NCBI GenBank assembly: GCA_012719235.1
Contig: JAAYAR010000088.1
Coordinates: forward strand, 1 to 32,276
Direction: 5' to 3'
Source: Clostridiales bacterium
Lineage (GTDB): Bacteria; Bacillota; Clostridia; Oscillospirales; Oscillospiraceae
Length of the DNA: 32,276 bases
In this document: positions 22,744 to 30,423 of the stretch, one piece after another
Layout of the letters: every line of letters begins with the position of its first letter
Position numbering within the stretch: position 1 is the stretch's first letter
Made by a program: the position numbers and the translations under genes
The notes under the pieces: model-generated
Seen by the model: the letters and a program-made list of their open reading frames with translations, nothing else
Told to the model about the DNA's origin: nothing
Database searches by the model: none

Positions 22744-23205
22744 TTATTTGTATGTTGCCTCTCCGTCATAATTCTTGTTCATGACGACCGAGAAATGGAA
22801 TATCGGCCTGTCGACTTCAAGAATGCGCATCGGGTTGTGGGGTACGCCGCCCGGGCAGAAGATAAGGGTCGATTTTGTGAGACGGTGGGCTTCACCGTTG
22901 AAAGTAAACTCGATAACTCCGTTGAGGTTGTACGGATCTTCGGGATCGGAACCGTAAAATCCGATCAGTTCCTCATAGTCGTGGGTGTGCTCGGTGAATA
23001 TAGGATCGCGTGGAGCGGGCGCGCAATACCATGCCGTATTCATCTGAAATGCTCCCGGACAAACGTCTCCGTCGATCCACAATATGCGCTTTGCAAACTG
23101 TTTATAGAGCTCTTTAAACTCAGGTGTGCCCATATTTGCAGGCTCCCGAAGCTGCTGGATGAAATATTTCGCGTATTCGCCGCCGTTGTTGTTGTCGTAA
23201 ATCAT
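22744..23205 (-). CDS. Cupin-fold metalloprotein of unknown function
   Basis: A 153-residue single-domain cupin. Motif 1 is HTHDYEEL (H73, H75, E79) and motif 2 is CPGGVPHNPM (H123), giving the usual three-His/one-Glu metal site. The N-terminal 45 residues are hydrophilic and not recognised. It lies 21 bases after the hydroxyacid dehydrogenase gene in the BKACE operon, so it probably acts on an intermediate, for example as an isomerase, dioxygenase-like lyase or ligand sensor; the family does not tell. AAAGGA lies about 11 bases before the ATG. Cytoplasmic, no signal peptide. Confidence 0.78.
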   Translation of the reverse strand: MIYDNNNGGEYAKYFIQQLREPANMGTPEFKELYKQFAKRILWIDGDVCPGAFQMNTAWYCAPAPRDPIFTEHTHDYEELIGFYGSDPEDPYNLNGVIEFTFNGEAHRLTKSTLIFCPGGVPHNPMRILEVDRPIFHFSVVMNKNYDGEATYK

Positions 23206-23226
23206 TTTCTGACCATTCCTTTCAGC

Positions 23227-24198
23227 CTATTCACCGCTATTTTCCGGTCCGGTTTTCGGTAATTCCCAGTTAATAAAGTGCCAGTAAGGGTCATTTACAC
23301 GCTTGTGATAGGCCTCCATATCGACGGAGCGCCAGTCATAGAACCCGACACCTGTTTTTTGACCCAGATCTCCCCGCGCGATCCTGTCTGTAATGGCAGG
23401 TGGCGCAGAATCGATATTGCTGAGTGTGGGAAATACGGTATTGCAGGTGCTGATATTCAGGTTCAGGCCGCCGTTGTCAAAGTGCTCAAAGATCCCTATC
23501 GAAGTATAGCGGGGGCAGAAACTGTACATCAGGCATGTATCGATGTCTCTGGGATCGGCAATGCCGCTCTCCATAATATTCAGCGCTTCACGCCAGAGGG
23601 CAAACTGAAGGCGGTTACCGATAAAACCGGGTGCGGGCTTCTTCAGGATCACCGGTTTGCGGTCAAGGGCCTCTAGGAACTCTTTGACAAACTGCAGCAC
23701 GCCTTCACCGGTGCTTTCGCCGCCGCAAAGCTCGAAATACGGTACCATGTGGACGGGGTTGAACGGGTGGGCAACGATTATCCGGTCTTTATAGATCGTC
23801 GCCTTCTCGGCCAGCTTGTCAGGTATGAAGGAGGAACTGACGGAGCATATGGCCTTCACGTTAGGGCAGTTCTTTTCTATCCGGGAATAGATATCATGCT
23901 TCAGGTCGATATCCTCTGTGACACACTCAAAGATCACTTCACAGTCGCGTAGTGACGCGTAATCTGTTTTATATTTGAGATATTCTTCGCAAATGTCAGC
24001 CTGCTCGCGCGTCACAATTCCCTGGTCGATCATCTGGCGGAAGTATTCGTCGTAGCTGGCCTTGTATGAGGGTATGCGGCTCTCGTTGCGCGCATATACG
24101 ACAGTCTTGTATCCGTGAGAGGTTGTCAGCACAGCGAGACTTCCGCCGATCATTCCGCTGCCGACAATACCTACACTTGTGACTCCCTCGTACTTCAT
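23227..24198 (-). CDS. 3-hydroxyacyl-CoA / L-carnitine dehydrogenase family NAD-dependent dehydrogenase
   Basis: A 323-residue enzyme. The N-terminal NAD Rossmann loop is GIVGSGMIGGSLA (10-22). The catalytic set is SSS (121-123), HPFNP (His144) and PGFIGNRL (Asn195), as in 3-hydroxyacyl-CoA dehydrogenase. The segment AHPFNPVHMVPYFELCGG is closer to the L-carnitine dehydrogenase / lambda-crystallin / L-gulonate dehydrogenase branch, which oxidises free beta-hydroxy acids, than to the fatty-acid enzymes (HFFNP). Length fits that branch. It overlaps the BKACE gene by ATGA (4 bases), so the two are translationally coupled. The likely role is making the beta-keto acid that BKACE cleaves; the substrate is not known. 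Confidence 0.88.
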   Translation of the reverse strand: MKYEGVTSVGIVGSGMIGGSLAVLTTSHGYKTVVYARNESRIPSYKASYDEYFRQMIDQGIVTREQADICEEYLKYKTDYASLRDCEVIFECVTEDIDLKHDIYSRIEKNCPNVKAICSVSSSFIPDKLAEKATIYKDRIIVAHPFNPVHMVPYFELCGGESTGEGVLQFVKEFLEALDRKPVILKKPAPGFIGNRLQFALWREALNIMESGIADPRDIDTCLMYSFCPRYTSIGIFEHFDNGGLNLNISTCNTVFPTLSNIDSAPPAITDRIARGDLGQKTGVGFYDWRSVDMEAYHKRVNDPYWHFINWELPKTGPENSGE

Positions 24199-25136
24199 AT
24201 TCCACCCCTGACCTGTTTGTAGCCGGGCTTCCAGTCCTTTAGCTGCGGCATTTTCAGTATCTCTCTGGCCTCTTCCGGCGTGGCGACTTCCATATCCAGC
24301 TCATGAATAATACGGACGATGCGCTCGACGAGCTGCGCGTTGCTTTCGGCCAGCTGGTGATAGGCGTAGTTGATATTGTCTTCCATACCTGTGCGTATTC
24401 CCGTTCCGCGAAGCATGCCGAATACCGTTCCGGTAAGCTGCTTGGCGCCGATAGCCATTGTCGTCAGATTGACGGGCTCTTTTACGTTGGCTTCCGCCGC
24501 ACATTCTTTCACGAGATTGATCATATAGTCGATATTGGTCTGTGTGCAGCTGATGGCTCCCTGGGAAACTTTATCCATACCCATAACGAGCGTTATAGAA
24601 ACAGGATCGTCAAGAACACCGGCTGGATAGAGATACTTGAAAGTATCCTCGACCGAAGTCGGGTCAAAGCACTCGATCTCCGGTTTGATACCCATATCTT
24701 TAATTCTCTTCGCCGTCTTGATAAGCCATTTTCTTGTCCACATGTAGATGAATTCAAGATCGTTCCAAGTAGTCGTCATGAGCGAGGTGTCAAGAGAGCA
24801 CATCTCGGGCCAGCAGCTCGGATCCTTGATTTCGAGAACTCCGAGACCGTCGTCCGTTTGGGCATTATCACGCGTTGCGGGCGCGGAGGAATTCTGGATG
24901 ATTATGGGGCATTTTGCGCGGATACCGCTGTTTATCTCGGCAAAGATCTCAGGGTCGTTGCAGCTCTTACCCTCCTTATTCCTGGCGTGCACGTGTACAA
25001 TACTTGCACCGGCGTTGTAGCAGTCATACGCGCTCTGGATGATCTCCCAGGGCTGCTCAGGCAGATTCGGATTCTGGGCTTTCCCCTGGAAATTCCCTGT
25101 CTGCGCTACGGTCACGATGATCTTTCTCTTGGCCAT
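24195..25136 (-). CDS. Beta-keto acid cleavage enzyme (BKACE, DUF849)
   Basis: A 313-residue TIM-barrel enzyme of the BKACE/Kce family. The zinc motif HVHAR (His48, His50) follows the typical VTVAQTG start, and the C-terminal zinc/CoA element GIRTGMEDN includes Glu252. Such enzymes condense a beta-keto acid with acetyl-CoA and release acetoacetate plus a new acyl-CoA; Kce does so with 3-keto-5-aminohexanoate in lysine fermentation, others with dehydrocarnitine. An unusual stretch, FQGKAQNPNLPEQP, lies where the substrate loop starts. It is the first gene of a leftward operon with a promoter at 25186-25214 and a LysR gene upstream. The substrate is inferred only as a beta-keto acid made by the next gene. 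Confidence 0.92.
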   Translation of the reverse strand: MAKRKIIVTVAQTGNFQGKAQNPNLPEQPWEIIQSAYDCYNAGASIVHVHARNKEGKSCNDPEIFAEINSGIRAKCPIIIQNSSAPATRDNAQTDDGLGVLEIKDPSCWPEMCSLDTSLMTTTWNDLEFIYMWTRKWLIKTAKRIKDMGIKPEIECFDPTSVEDTFKYLYPAGVLDDPVSITLVMGMDKVSQGAISCTQTNIDYMINLVKECAAEANVKEPVNLTTMAIGAKQLTGTVFGMLRGTGIRTGMEDNINYAYHQLAESNAQLVERIVRIIHELDMEVATPEEAREILKMPQLKDWKPGYKQVRGGI

Positions 25137-25185
25137 AATCTATTATCCTTTCTCAAGATAGTTTTATCTGCATTTTTACAGTCTA

Positions 25186-25214
25186 AGAATATATTCGGCA
25201 GAAGAGTTTGTCAA
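25186..25214 (-). promoter_or_regulatory. Predicted promoter of the BKACE operon
   Basis: On the minus strand consensus TTGACA (25214-25209) and TATTCT (25191-25186) are exactly 17 bases apart, about 50 bases before the BKACE ATG at 25136. Confidence 0.75.
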
Positions 25215-25226
25215 ACAAGGTTGTTT
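25213..25226. promoter_or_regulatory. Perfect dyad AAACAA-GG-TTGTTT over the -35 element, possible LysR operator
   Basis: The 14-base inverted repeat touches the -35 element of the BKACE promoter, 16 bases from the LysR stop codon. Its place suits a regulator site; which protein binds is inference. Confidence 0.45.
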
Positions 25227-25241
25227 ATCATATTATAGACA

Positions 25242-26138
25242 TTATTTATCCCCTTGCCGCTTGCAGGGGGGCAGCAGCTCAAGAAACCGTGCGGCGTGCG
25301 GGTTGCTGCCGTCTTTATGCCACGCCACTACCGAGTTCAGGGCTGCGTCGCTCCCCTCTATACGCAAGGCTCTGACGTTCGGGTATCGGTACGGGTCAAA
25401 AAGCTCAGGCGGAAGAATAGCGATCCCTACACCGGAATTAACGGAAAGCAAGATCGTATCGGCGCGGTTATAGAAGTTGATAATGTCAGGTATTATCCCC
25501 CGGTTGCTGCACAGTTTTTTGATCTGGCTGGAAAGCGTGAAATCTGTTTCGGGCACAGAAACAAACCTGTGTTTGCCGACAGTGGACCAGTCTGATATGT
25601 CAATATCGGGGTGAGCGTCATTGTTTACAAAAAGATGGAGCTGGGAGGTGCCGGTAACCTTATAATCGAGCACTCTGCTGTTTTCCGGCATCATCGGCTC
25701 ATTTGCAAAGTAGACGTCGCAATCGCAGCGGCTGATCGCCTCGATCATCTTGCCGCCCTCGAGCATGTCGACGTCTACCTGTACGTCCGGGCACAGACGG
25801 GTGAATTTGTGCAGGCATTCGGAAAACATCTGCGCCGCTGAAGATAGCATCGCGATGTGTATCTGTCCCCGTCTGCCTTTCCGGAGATTTTGTATCCGAT
25901 TTTCGGCGGCTGCCTGCAAAGCGAGGATACGTGAAGCGTATGCTACATACTCCTGCCCCTCGGGAGTCAGACCGACGTGGTGGCTGTTGCGCTCCAGAAG
26001 CTTCACTCCCAGGCTTTTTTCGAGCGCGCGGATCTGATGACTGACAGCGGGCTGAGTCATATAGAACTCGCCGGCTGTTTTCGTAAAATTCAGTGTCCGG
26101 GACAAAGACAAGAGCAGTTTCAGCTGCAGCAGTTCCAA
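25242..26138 (-). CDS. LysR family regulator beside the BKACE operon
   Basis: A 298-residue LysR-type regulator. The HTH reads NFTKTAGEFYMTQPAVSHQIRA followed by LEKSLGVKLLERN and LTPEGQEYV. The effector-binding domain follows (QIHIAMLSSAAQ, VNSGVGIAILP). The frame is open to 26369, but the extra N-terminal part overlaps the divergent PNPOx-like gene. The start I choose is a TTG at 26138, 6 bases after AAAGGAG, giving a normal length. It lies directly upstream of the BKACE promoter on the same strand and is the obvious candidate regulator of that operon; the inducer is unknown. Confidence 0.9.
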   Translation of the reverse strand: MELLQLKLLLSLSRTLNFTKTAGEFYMTQPAVSHQIRALEKSLGVKLLERNSHHVGLTPEGQEYVAYASRILALQAAAENRIQNLRKGRRGQIHIAMLSSAAQMFSECLHKFTRLCPDVQVDVDMLEGGKMIEAISRCDCDVYFANEPMMPENSRVLDYKVTGTSQLHLFVNNDAHPDIDISDWSTVGKHRFVSVPETDFTLSSQIKKLCSNRGIIPDIINFYNRADTILLSVNSGVGIAILPPELFDPYRYPNVRALRIEGSDAALNSVVAWHKDGSNPHAARFLELLPPCKRQGDK

Positions 26139-26255
26139 GAGCGTCTCCTTTGAAAGTATGTTTCCGCCGGAAAATATCCTATACTTATAAATAATAGTAA
26201 AACAAGCCCCCTTTATTGTCAAGTCGGGCGCCTTCGCGCAGGGTCCAAATTTCGC

Positions 26256-26283
26256 TTGAGTATTGCTCGTTTTGTGGTAAAAT
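26256..26283 (+). promoter_or_regulatory. Predicted promoter of the PNPOx-like gene
   Basis: TTGAGT (26256-26261) and TAAAAT (26278-26283) are 16 bases apart, about 49 bases before the ATG at 26332, in the gap shared with the divergent LysR gene. Confidence 0.6.
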
Positions 26284-26331
26284 ACGTACAGAATACCGCC
26301 GGATTTATCCGAGCTCAAATGGAGGTGCAAT

Positions 26332-26724
26332 ATGAACGAAGTATATGAGTTTTTAAAAGAAGCCGGCACATACTACCTGGCAACTGTCGAGGGTGATCAG
26401 CCCAGAGTGCGCCCATTCGGAACGATCTCGATTTTTGAGGGAAAGCTCTATATCCAGACGGGAAAGTCCAAAGATTGCTCAAAGCAAATGGCTGCGAATC
26501 CGAAGATAGAGATCTGCGCTTTCAAAGGCGGCGAATGGATACGTGTTCAGGCCATCGCAGTAGACGATGACCGCGTAGAGGCAAAACAGGACATGCTCGA
26601 CAAGTATCCTTCTTTGAAGGGCAGATATTCCGCGACGGATTCCAATACACAGGTCCTCTATCTGAAAGACGTTGTCGCCACCATCTCTTCATTTACAAGC
26701 GAACCCAAGGTCTACAAATTCTGA
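26332..26724 (+). CDS. Pyridoxamine 5'-phosphate oxidase-like flavin-binding protein
   Basis: A 130-residue split-barrel protein. TYYLATVEGDQPRVRPFGTI (12-31) is the usual first strand pair of the PNPOx-like/FMN-binding group. KLYIQTGKSKDCSKQMAANPKIEICAF is the central FMN-contact region, and WIRVQAIAV closes the barrel. The length is that of small general flavin reductase or F420/FMN-binding members, not of true PdxH (over 200 residues), so a role in vitamin B6 synthesis is unlikely. GGAGG lies 7 bases before the ATG. It is divergent from the LysR gene and ends at a hairpin. Confidence 0.85.
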   Translation: MNEVYEFLKEAGTYYLATVEGDQPRVRPFGTISIFEGKLYIQTGKSKDCSKQMAANPKIEICAFKGGEWIRVQAIAVDDDRVEAKQDMLDKYPSLKGRYSATDSNTQVLYLKDVVATISSFTSEPKVYKF

Positions 26725-26739
26725 TTCGTTTTATATTAC

Positions 26740-26778
26740 GCGGGCCGTGTTGTTCGGGGTTGGATATACACGGCCCGC
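26740..26778 (+). terminator. GC-rich hairpin after the PNPOx-like gene
   Basis: GCGGGCCGTGT (26740-26750) and ACACGGCCCGC (26768-26778) form an 11-base perfect stem starting 16 bases after the stop. The T-run is weak. Confidence 0.55.
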
Positions 26779-26909
26779 GGCTTATCAGTATAGCTTCACG
26801 GATTCAAATATCAGCCGGCTCACCCCACGGCAAGAACTATGCTTGAGATCCTGCGTAAGCGCCGGCCGGGCTCCGGTAAACATCACCCGCAAAATTCCGA
26901 TTAAAGCCG

Positions 26910-26937
26910 TTGACAAAATCCGAAGGTGTGTTATAAT
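26910..26937 (+). promoter_or_regulatory. Consensus promoter of tRNA-Leu
   Basis: TTGACA (26910-26915) and TATAAT (26932-26937) are 16 bases apart, 14 bases before the tRNA 5' end. Confidence 0.85.
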
Positions 26938-26951
26938 TGCTGTGCTCTTGT

Positions 26952-27037
26952 GCGAGAGTGCTGGAATAGGTAGACAGGCACGTTTGAGGGGCGTGTGTCA
27001 GACCGACGTGTGAGTTCAAGTCTCATCTCTCGCACCA
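26952..27037 (+). tRNA. tRNA-Leu(GAG)
   Basis: The 86-base class II tRNA has acceptor GCGAGAG paired with CTCTCGC and an encoded CCA. The anticodon stem is CACGT/GCGTG with loop TTGAGGG (anticodon GAG), and the long variable arm and T arm (GTGAG-TTCAAGT-CTCAT) are visible. Confidence 0.93.
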
Positions 27038-27038
27038 A

Positions 27039-27076
27039 AAATAACTCGCGGATAAATTCCGCGAGTTATTTTTTTT
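27039..27076 (+). terminator. Rho-independent terminator of tRNA-Leu
   Basis: AATAACTCGCGGA pairs with TCCGCGAGTTATT around a tiny loop, followed by a long T-run ending at 27076. It directly follows the tRNA CCA end. Confidence 0.92.
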
Positions 27077-27113
27077 GATCTGCTCCGGACTTCAACTCCG
27101 GGTAGCACGATAT

Positions 27114-27300
27114 TCAAGCCTCTTCTTGACACGGACATAATGGATAAATATCTGCCAGGTTATACAAAAGTGTTACAAGCTGGCTGAGTATAGTCGGGAT
27201 AGCGCTCTCATCAACGCCGCAGGTACGGTCTTCTTTTCAAACACATCAAGATTCCGGCCCATGAGTAACGCTTCTTTTTTGTTTTCCGAATATATGTCCG
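27114..27300 (-). pseudogene. N-terminal remnant of a MATE family efflux pump, frameshifted
   Basis: On the minus strand one frame reads ENKKEALLMGRNLDVFEKKT then VPAALMR (about 27285-27207). The next frame continues AIPTILSQLVTLLYNLADIY, then stops at 27116. Together these give the first 50 or so residues of a MATE multidrug exporter, with the usual PTILSQLVxxLYNxAD helix. The lesion near 27204 is a net one-base loss, and the rest of the gene (about 400 residues) is absent. No start codon with a binding site is present. The remaining 27301-27448 contains only a hairpin. Confidence 0.65.
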
Positions 27301-27394
27301 CTTCCGCAACAGACACGATAGCGGGGAGAGGAGCTCGATTTATTGCTGCAAAAAGCACAAATCATCAGCTCGCGCAGCGCGTATAGCAGGAATT

Positions 27395-27424
27395 GTGGAG
27401 GAAAGCGAAATGCTTTGCCTCCAC
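27395..27424. terminator. Hairpin just beyond the beta-xylosidase stop
   Basis: GTGGAGG-AAAGC (27395-27406) pairs with GCTTT-CCTCCAC with one bulged G. It lies 25 bases after the beta-xylosidase stop on the minus strand. No T-run, so its use as a terminator is uncertain. Confidence 0.45.
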
Positions 27425-27448
27425 GTTCCTGCCCGACCTCAAATCGAT

Positions 27449-29392
27449 TCAGCCGAGGAGCTTTATCCTGTTGCGGCCTTCCTTCAGGCCTTCTATCGGC
27501 CCCAATACAGGTTTATCCGATCTGTACGCTCCGGTCAGGTCAAAGTCAAGTGTGATCTTTCCGCCTTCGGGAGTCTCGTACGCGGCGCCGACGATGCGGA
27601 CCTCCCCAAGCTTTTCGGAGTCTATTATTTCACTGTCCGCTTCCAGAACCGCTTTATCCACCGTCATTTCAAGATAAACACATTCGTCCTCCCTGACGAT
27701 CCGCACTCCGGGGTCGTAATCGATAACGACCTTCTGCTCCTCCCTGTCAAACGGTACGGCACCGTTTAGATATGCGTTGCGGTTTATATAAACGGGCTGT
27801 TTCGTATTGTTGAAGATATCATGATCGCCGATACCCTGGCTGATGATCAGATCTTTATATTCTTCCAGTGATACAGGGCTGCCGTCATAGCTGCAGGTAC
27901 CGCAGGTCGACTCATCCGGAATGATCGGCCGGGTGCCGACAAAAATGTTCTGGAAGAACCGGTCGTCCCCGCCGTATACAATCGCGGCGCCGGCGACCTG
28001 CGTACTATGCGGAAAGTGGTAAGGCGTCGCTCTGTCGAGTACCGTGATCCTGCGCATGATCCCGCATACCAGGTTGTGCGCAAATGCGGTCCCCTGAGCG
28101 CAGTTGTCATAGCTGTATTTTGACGCCAGAATGTTGTTGTCCACGAGGCAGGGGCCGTGGGTCACTTCGATCATCAAGTCTCGGTCGTTGTCATTATAAA
28201 TGTTTTGACTCACACGGGTGCCCTGTGCCTGCCAGTCGAGCCACGTACCGAGAGTACAGTTGTGTATATGGTTCCTCGTTATCTGTACGTCGATCGCCGC
28301 GTGAAGCTTTATACCGGCTATCTCATAACCGAAGAATTCATGTTTGACACCGATGTTGTATATGTGATTGTTGTATATCCGGCTGAACGCCGCGCCCATA
28401 TGGCCTACAATACCGTTTTGGCCGCAGTCGTATATGACATTGTTTCGCACGATATGGGAGCCGATCTTTTCCTTGCTCCAGCCGCTCTGCAGAGCAAGAA
28501 AGACTGCTTCCATCTGGTATTGATAGCCCGGCTTTCTGTTGCCAAGAGTGCGCAGATTATGACCTGTTGAAGCCTCTTTTCCGAGGCTTATCGCGCTGCA
28601 CTTTGCGTCATGAAGGATGTTGTCCTCTATGATCCAGCCTTTGCTCCAGTGTGCCCCCACCATCCCGGGCTGGTCTGCTGTCGGGGGCGCCCACGGACAG
28701 GCCGCCTGCGCTATCTCGAAACCGCGCAGCGTAATGTAATTGAGCCCCGCCTTTTCAGGATAGAAACAGCATTTGCGCACGTTTATTTCGGTCAATTCCG
28801 CATTGGGATCCAGTCCCTGAAAATTCGCGTAGATCACTGTCTTGCTCTCTTCAACCTCCGAATACCAGCAATACAGCGTCCTCTCCGGTTCTGGCAGCGG
28901 TTCATCAATGAGCGTCCACGGCGGAGCGACACCCACAGTACGCATTGTCGGATTCAACACATCCTCCAAAGAGGCCGCCTCATACAACGATCTTCCGTTG
29001 ATGTATACGTCCCCCGCATGGACCCGGTACTCGACAGGCCATATAAGCCAGTCACCGCTGAGTTCCTCGGCAAACGGGTTATAGTCTCCGAAGAATGTGT
29101 TGGGCAGTTCCGCCTTCCAGACTGTTCCCGAGACAAGTTCCCAGCAAACTATACGTTCGGAGCCTTTTATGACGGGGCGCTCTCCCGGAGCCGCCTCATA
29201 CACTATGCGGCATATGTCGCTGGTTCCGCCGTTGCGGGGCTTTACCCATTCCCTGTATTCCCCGCCGCTCACGACGACGCGGTCACCGGCATCCGCCGCC
29301 TCCGCTGCTTTTGAGATCGTGCGGAACGGTCTTGTCTTTGAACCGTCATTTAAATCGCTGCCGGCGGTTGAAACGTAATACACTCTGCTCAT
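27449..29392 (-). CDS. GH120 family beta-xylosidase (right-handed beta-helix)
   Basis: A 647-residue intracellular glycosidase that should release xylose from xylo-oligosaccharides. From the start (YYVSTAGSDLNDGSKTRPF) through GEYREWVKP, NFQGLDP, APPTADQPG and GYQYQMEAVF it closely follows my memory of XylC of Thermoanaerobacterium saccharolyticum. The catalytic pair reported there (Asp382 nucleophile, Glu405 acid/base, 23 apart) has exact counterparts in LDWQAQGTR (Asp386) and MIEVTHGP (Glu409), again 23 apart. The start at 29392 has AAGGAG 8 bases upstream; a longer frame from 29437 has no such site. No signal peptide is visible. Neighbours are a MATE remnant downstream and a divergent cyclase-family gene. 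Confidence 0.93.
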   Translation of the reverse strand: MSRVYYVSTAGSDLNDGSKTRPFRTISKAAEAADAGDRVVVSGGEYREWVKPRNGGTSDICRIVYEAAPGERPVIKGSERIVCWELVSGTVWKAELPNTFFGDYNPFAEELSGDWLIWPVEYRVHAGDVYINGRSLYEAASLEDVLNPTMRTVGVAPPWTLIDEPLPEPERTLYCWYSEVEESKTVIYANFQGLDPNAELTEINVRKCCFYPEKAGLNYITLRGFEIAQAACPWAPPTADQPGMVGAHWSKGWIIEDNILHDAKCSAISLGKEASTGHNLRTLGNRKPGYQYQMEAVFLALQSGWSKEKIGSHIVRNNVIYDCGQNGIVGHMGAAFSRIYNNHIYNIGVKHEFFGYEIAGIKLHAAIDVQITRNHIHNCTLGTWLDWQAQGTRVSQNIYNDNDRDLMIEVTHGPCLVDNNILASKYSYDNCAQGTAFAHNLVCGIMRRITVLDRATPYHFPHSTQVAGAAIVYGGDDRFFQNIFVGTRPIIPDESTCGTCSYDGSPVSLEEYKDLIISQGIGDHDIFNNTKQPVYINRNAYLNGAVPFDREEQKVVIDYDPGVRIVREDECVYLEMTVDKAVLEADSEIIDSEKLGEVRIVGAAYETPEGGKITLDFDLTGAYRSDKPVLGPIEGLKEGRNRIKLLG

Positions 29393-29578
29393 TCGGCTTC
29401 TCCTTTTGCGGGCGCACAGCCCGCGGTTTCTTATCATGACACTGTATCACTTTTACATCAAACGCCTCGCAAAATCAAGAGTTTAATCCTTCGTGGCGCG
29501 TCTTCGGATATACCGGACCAGTGCAAAACACTTTGGTCCGCCGCGCAAAGAAAATAACCATGATATTAATGCCTGTAT

Positions 29579-29607
29579 TTGACCTTTTTCGCGATTAAGA
29601 ATAGAAT
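29579..29607 (+). promoter_or_regulatory. Predicted promoter of the cyclase-family gene
   Basis: TTGACC (29579-29584) and TAGAAT (29602-29607) are 17 bases apart, about 30 bases before the ATG at 29638. Confidence 0.65.
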
Positions 29608-29637
29608 ACGAGCAATAAAACGTACAAGGAGAAGTCT

Positions 29638-30276
29638 ATGACTGTAATCGATTTGACGCATACCATAACCGAGACCATTTCGTTGTACCCCGGCGCGGCG
29701 GCGCCGAAGCTCAATAAAATAGCGACATGCGCGAAAAACGGTTACAATGAAACATTGCTGACGCTGGCTTCGCACACCGCAACACATATCGACGCGCCGT
29801 ACCACGTATACGACGACTCGGTTACTCTGGACAATATGAGTATTCACCAATTCATCGGAAAGGCTGCTCTAATCGATTGCCGCGGCTGCGCGCCGGGCGG
29901 CAGTATCGGGATGCATTATATCCGGCAGCGCAAGAATATTGCCGACGAGGCCGAATTTATCGTGTTTTATACCGGCTGGTCAGATCGCTGGAATTCTGAT
30001 GCTTACAGCGCGGCATATCCGCACATAACGGAGGATGTCGCCGAATATCTCGGAAACAGCGGAAAAAAAGGTATGGGTCTTGACACCATCAGCACGGACC
30101 CCGTAAACGCATACGGGCTGCCCCTTCATAAGAAGATACTAAGGAGCGGCAGCTTCATTATTATCGAAAATATGACAAATATTGACATGCTGCCGGAACA
30201 GTTTACACTTGTTGCACTGCCGATAAAGTATCTGCACTCTGACGGTGCGCCGGCAAGAGTCATAGCGCTCTTCTGA
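29638..30276 (+). CDS. Cyclase family metal-dependent hydrolase (kynurenine formamidase-like)
   Basis: A 212-residue protein of the cyclase/arylformamidase family. The metal motif SHTATHIDAPYHVYDD (H46, H50, D52, H56) corresponds to the family HxGTHxDxPxH, with Ala for the usual Gly. The N-terminal DLTHTITETISLYPGA and the C-terminal LPEQFTLVALPIKYLHSDGAPARVIALF also fit. Members hydrolyse amides such as N-formylkynurenine or cyclic imides; the substrate here is unknown, and no kynurenine genes are nearby. AAGGAG lies 7 bases before the ATG. It is a single gene with its own promoter and a hairpin shared with the convergent transketolase. Confidence 0.88.
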   Translation: MTVIDLTHTITETISLYPGAAAPKLNKIATCAKNGYNETLLTLASHTATHIDAPYHVYDDSVTLDNMSIHQFIGKAALIDCRGCAPGGSIGMHYIRQRKNIADEAEFIVFYTGWSDRWNSDAYSAAYPHITEDVAEYLGNSGKKGMGLDTISTDPVNAYGLPLHKKILRSGSFIIIENMTNIDMLPEQFTLVALPIKYLHSDGAPARVIALF

Positions 30277-30360
30277 TCTTTCTGATACGGGCTCCTTCAA
30301 CATAAAACATATGCGCCATTCCAAAGGCATTGCCGCTTAACGGGCACGTCCGGATATAGA

Positions 30361-30394
30361 GAAACCCTCCGTATTTCGTAATACTGAGGGTTTC
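30361..30394. terminator. Hairpin between convergent cyclase and transketolase genes
   Basis: GAAACCCTC (30361-30369) pairs with GAGGGTTTC (30386-30394) around an inner GTATT/AATAC stem. A TTTC-rich edge follows on both strands, suiting a bidirectional terminator. Confidence 0.7.
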
Positions 30395-30423
30395 AATGTG
30401 TCTGCAAACAAATCAGGCGGCTT

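Noticed and set aside
26139..26369. N-terminal extension of the second LysR frame
   Set aside because: It overlaps the divergent PNPOx-like gene and its promoter; a TTG with AAAGGAG at 26138 gives a normal LysR length.
27173..27358. Minus-strand 61-codon open frame as an intact gene
   Set aside because: Its GTG start has no binding site; the frame is only the first piece of the frameshifted MATE remnant.
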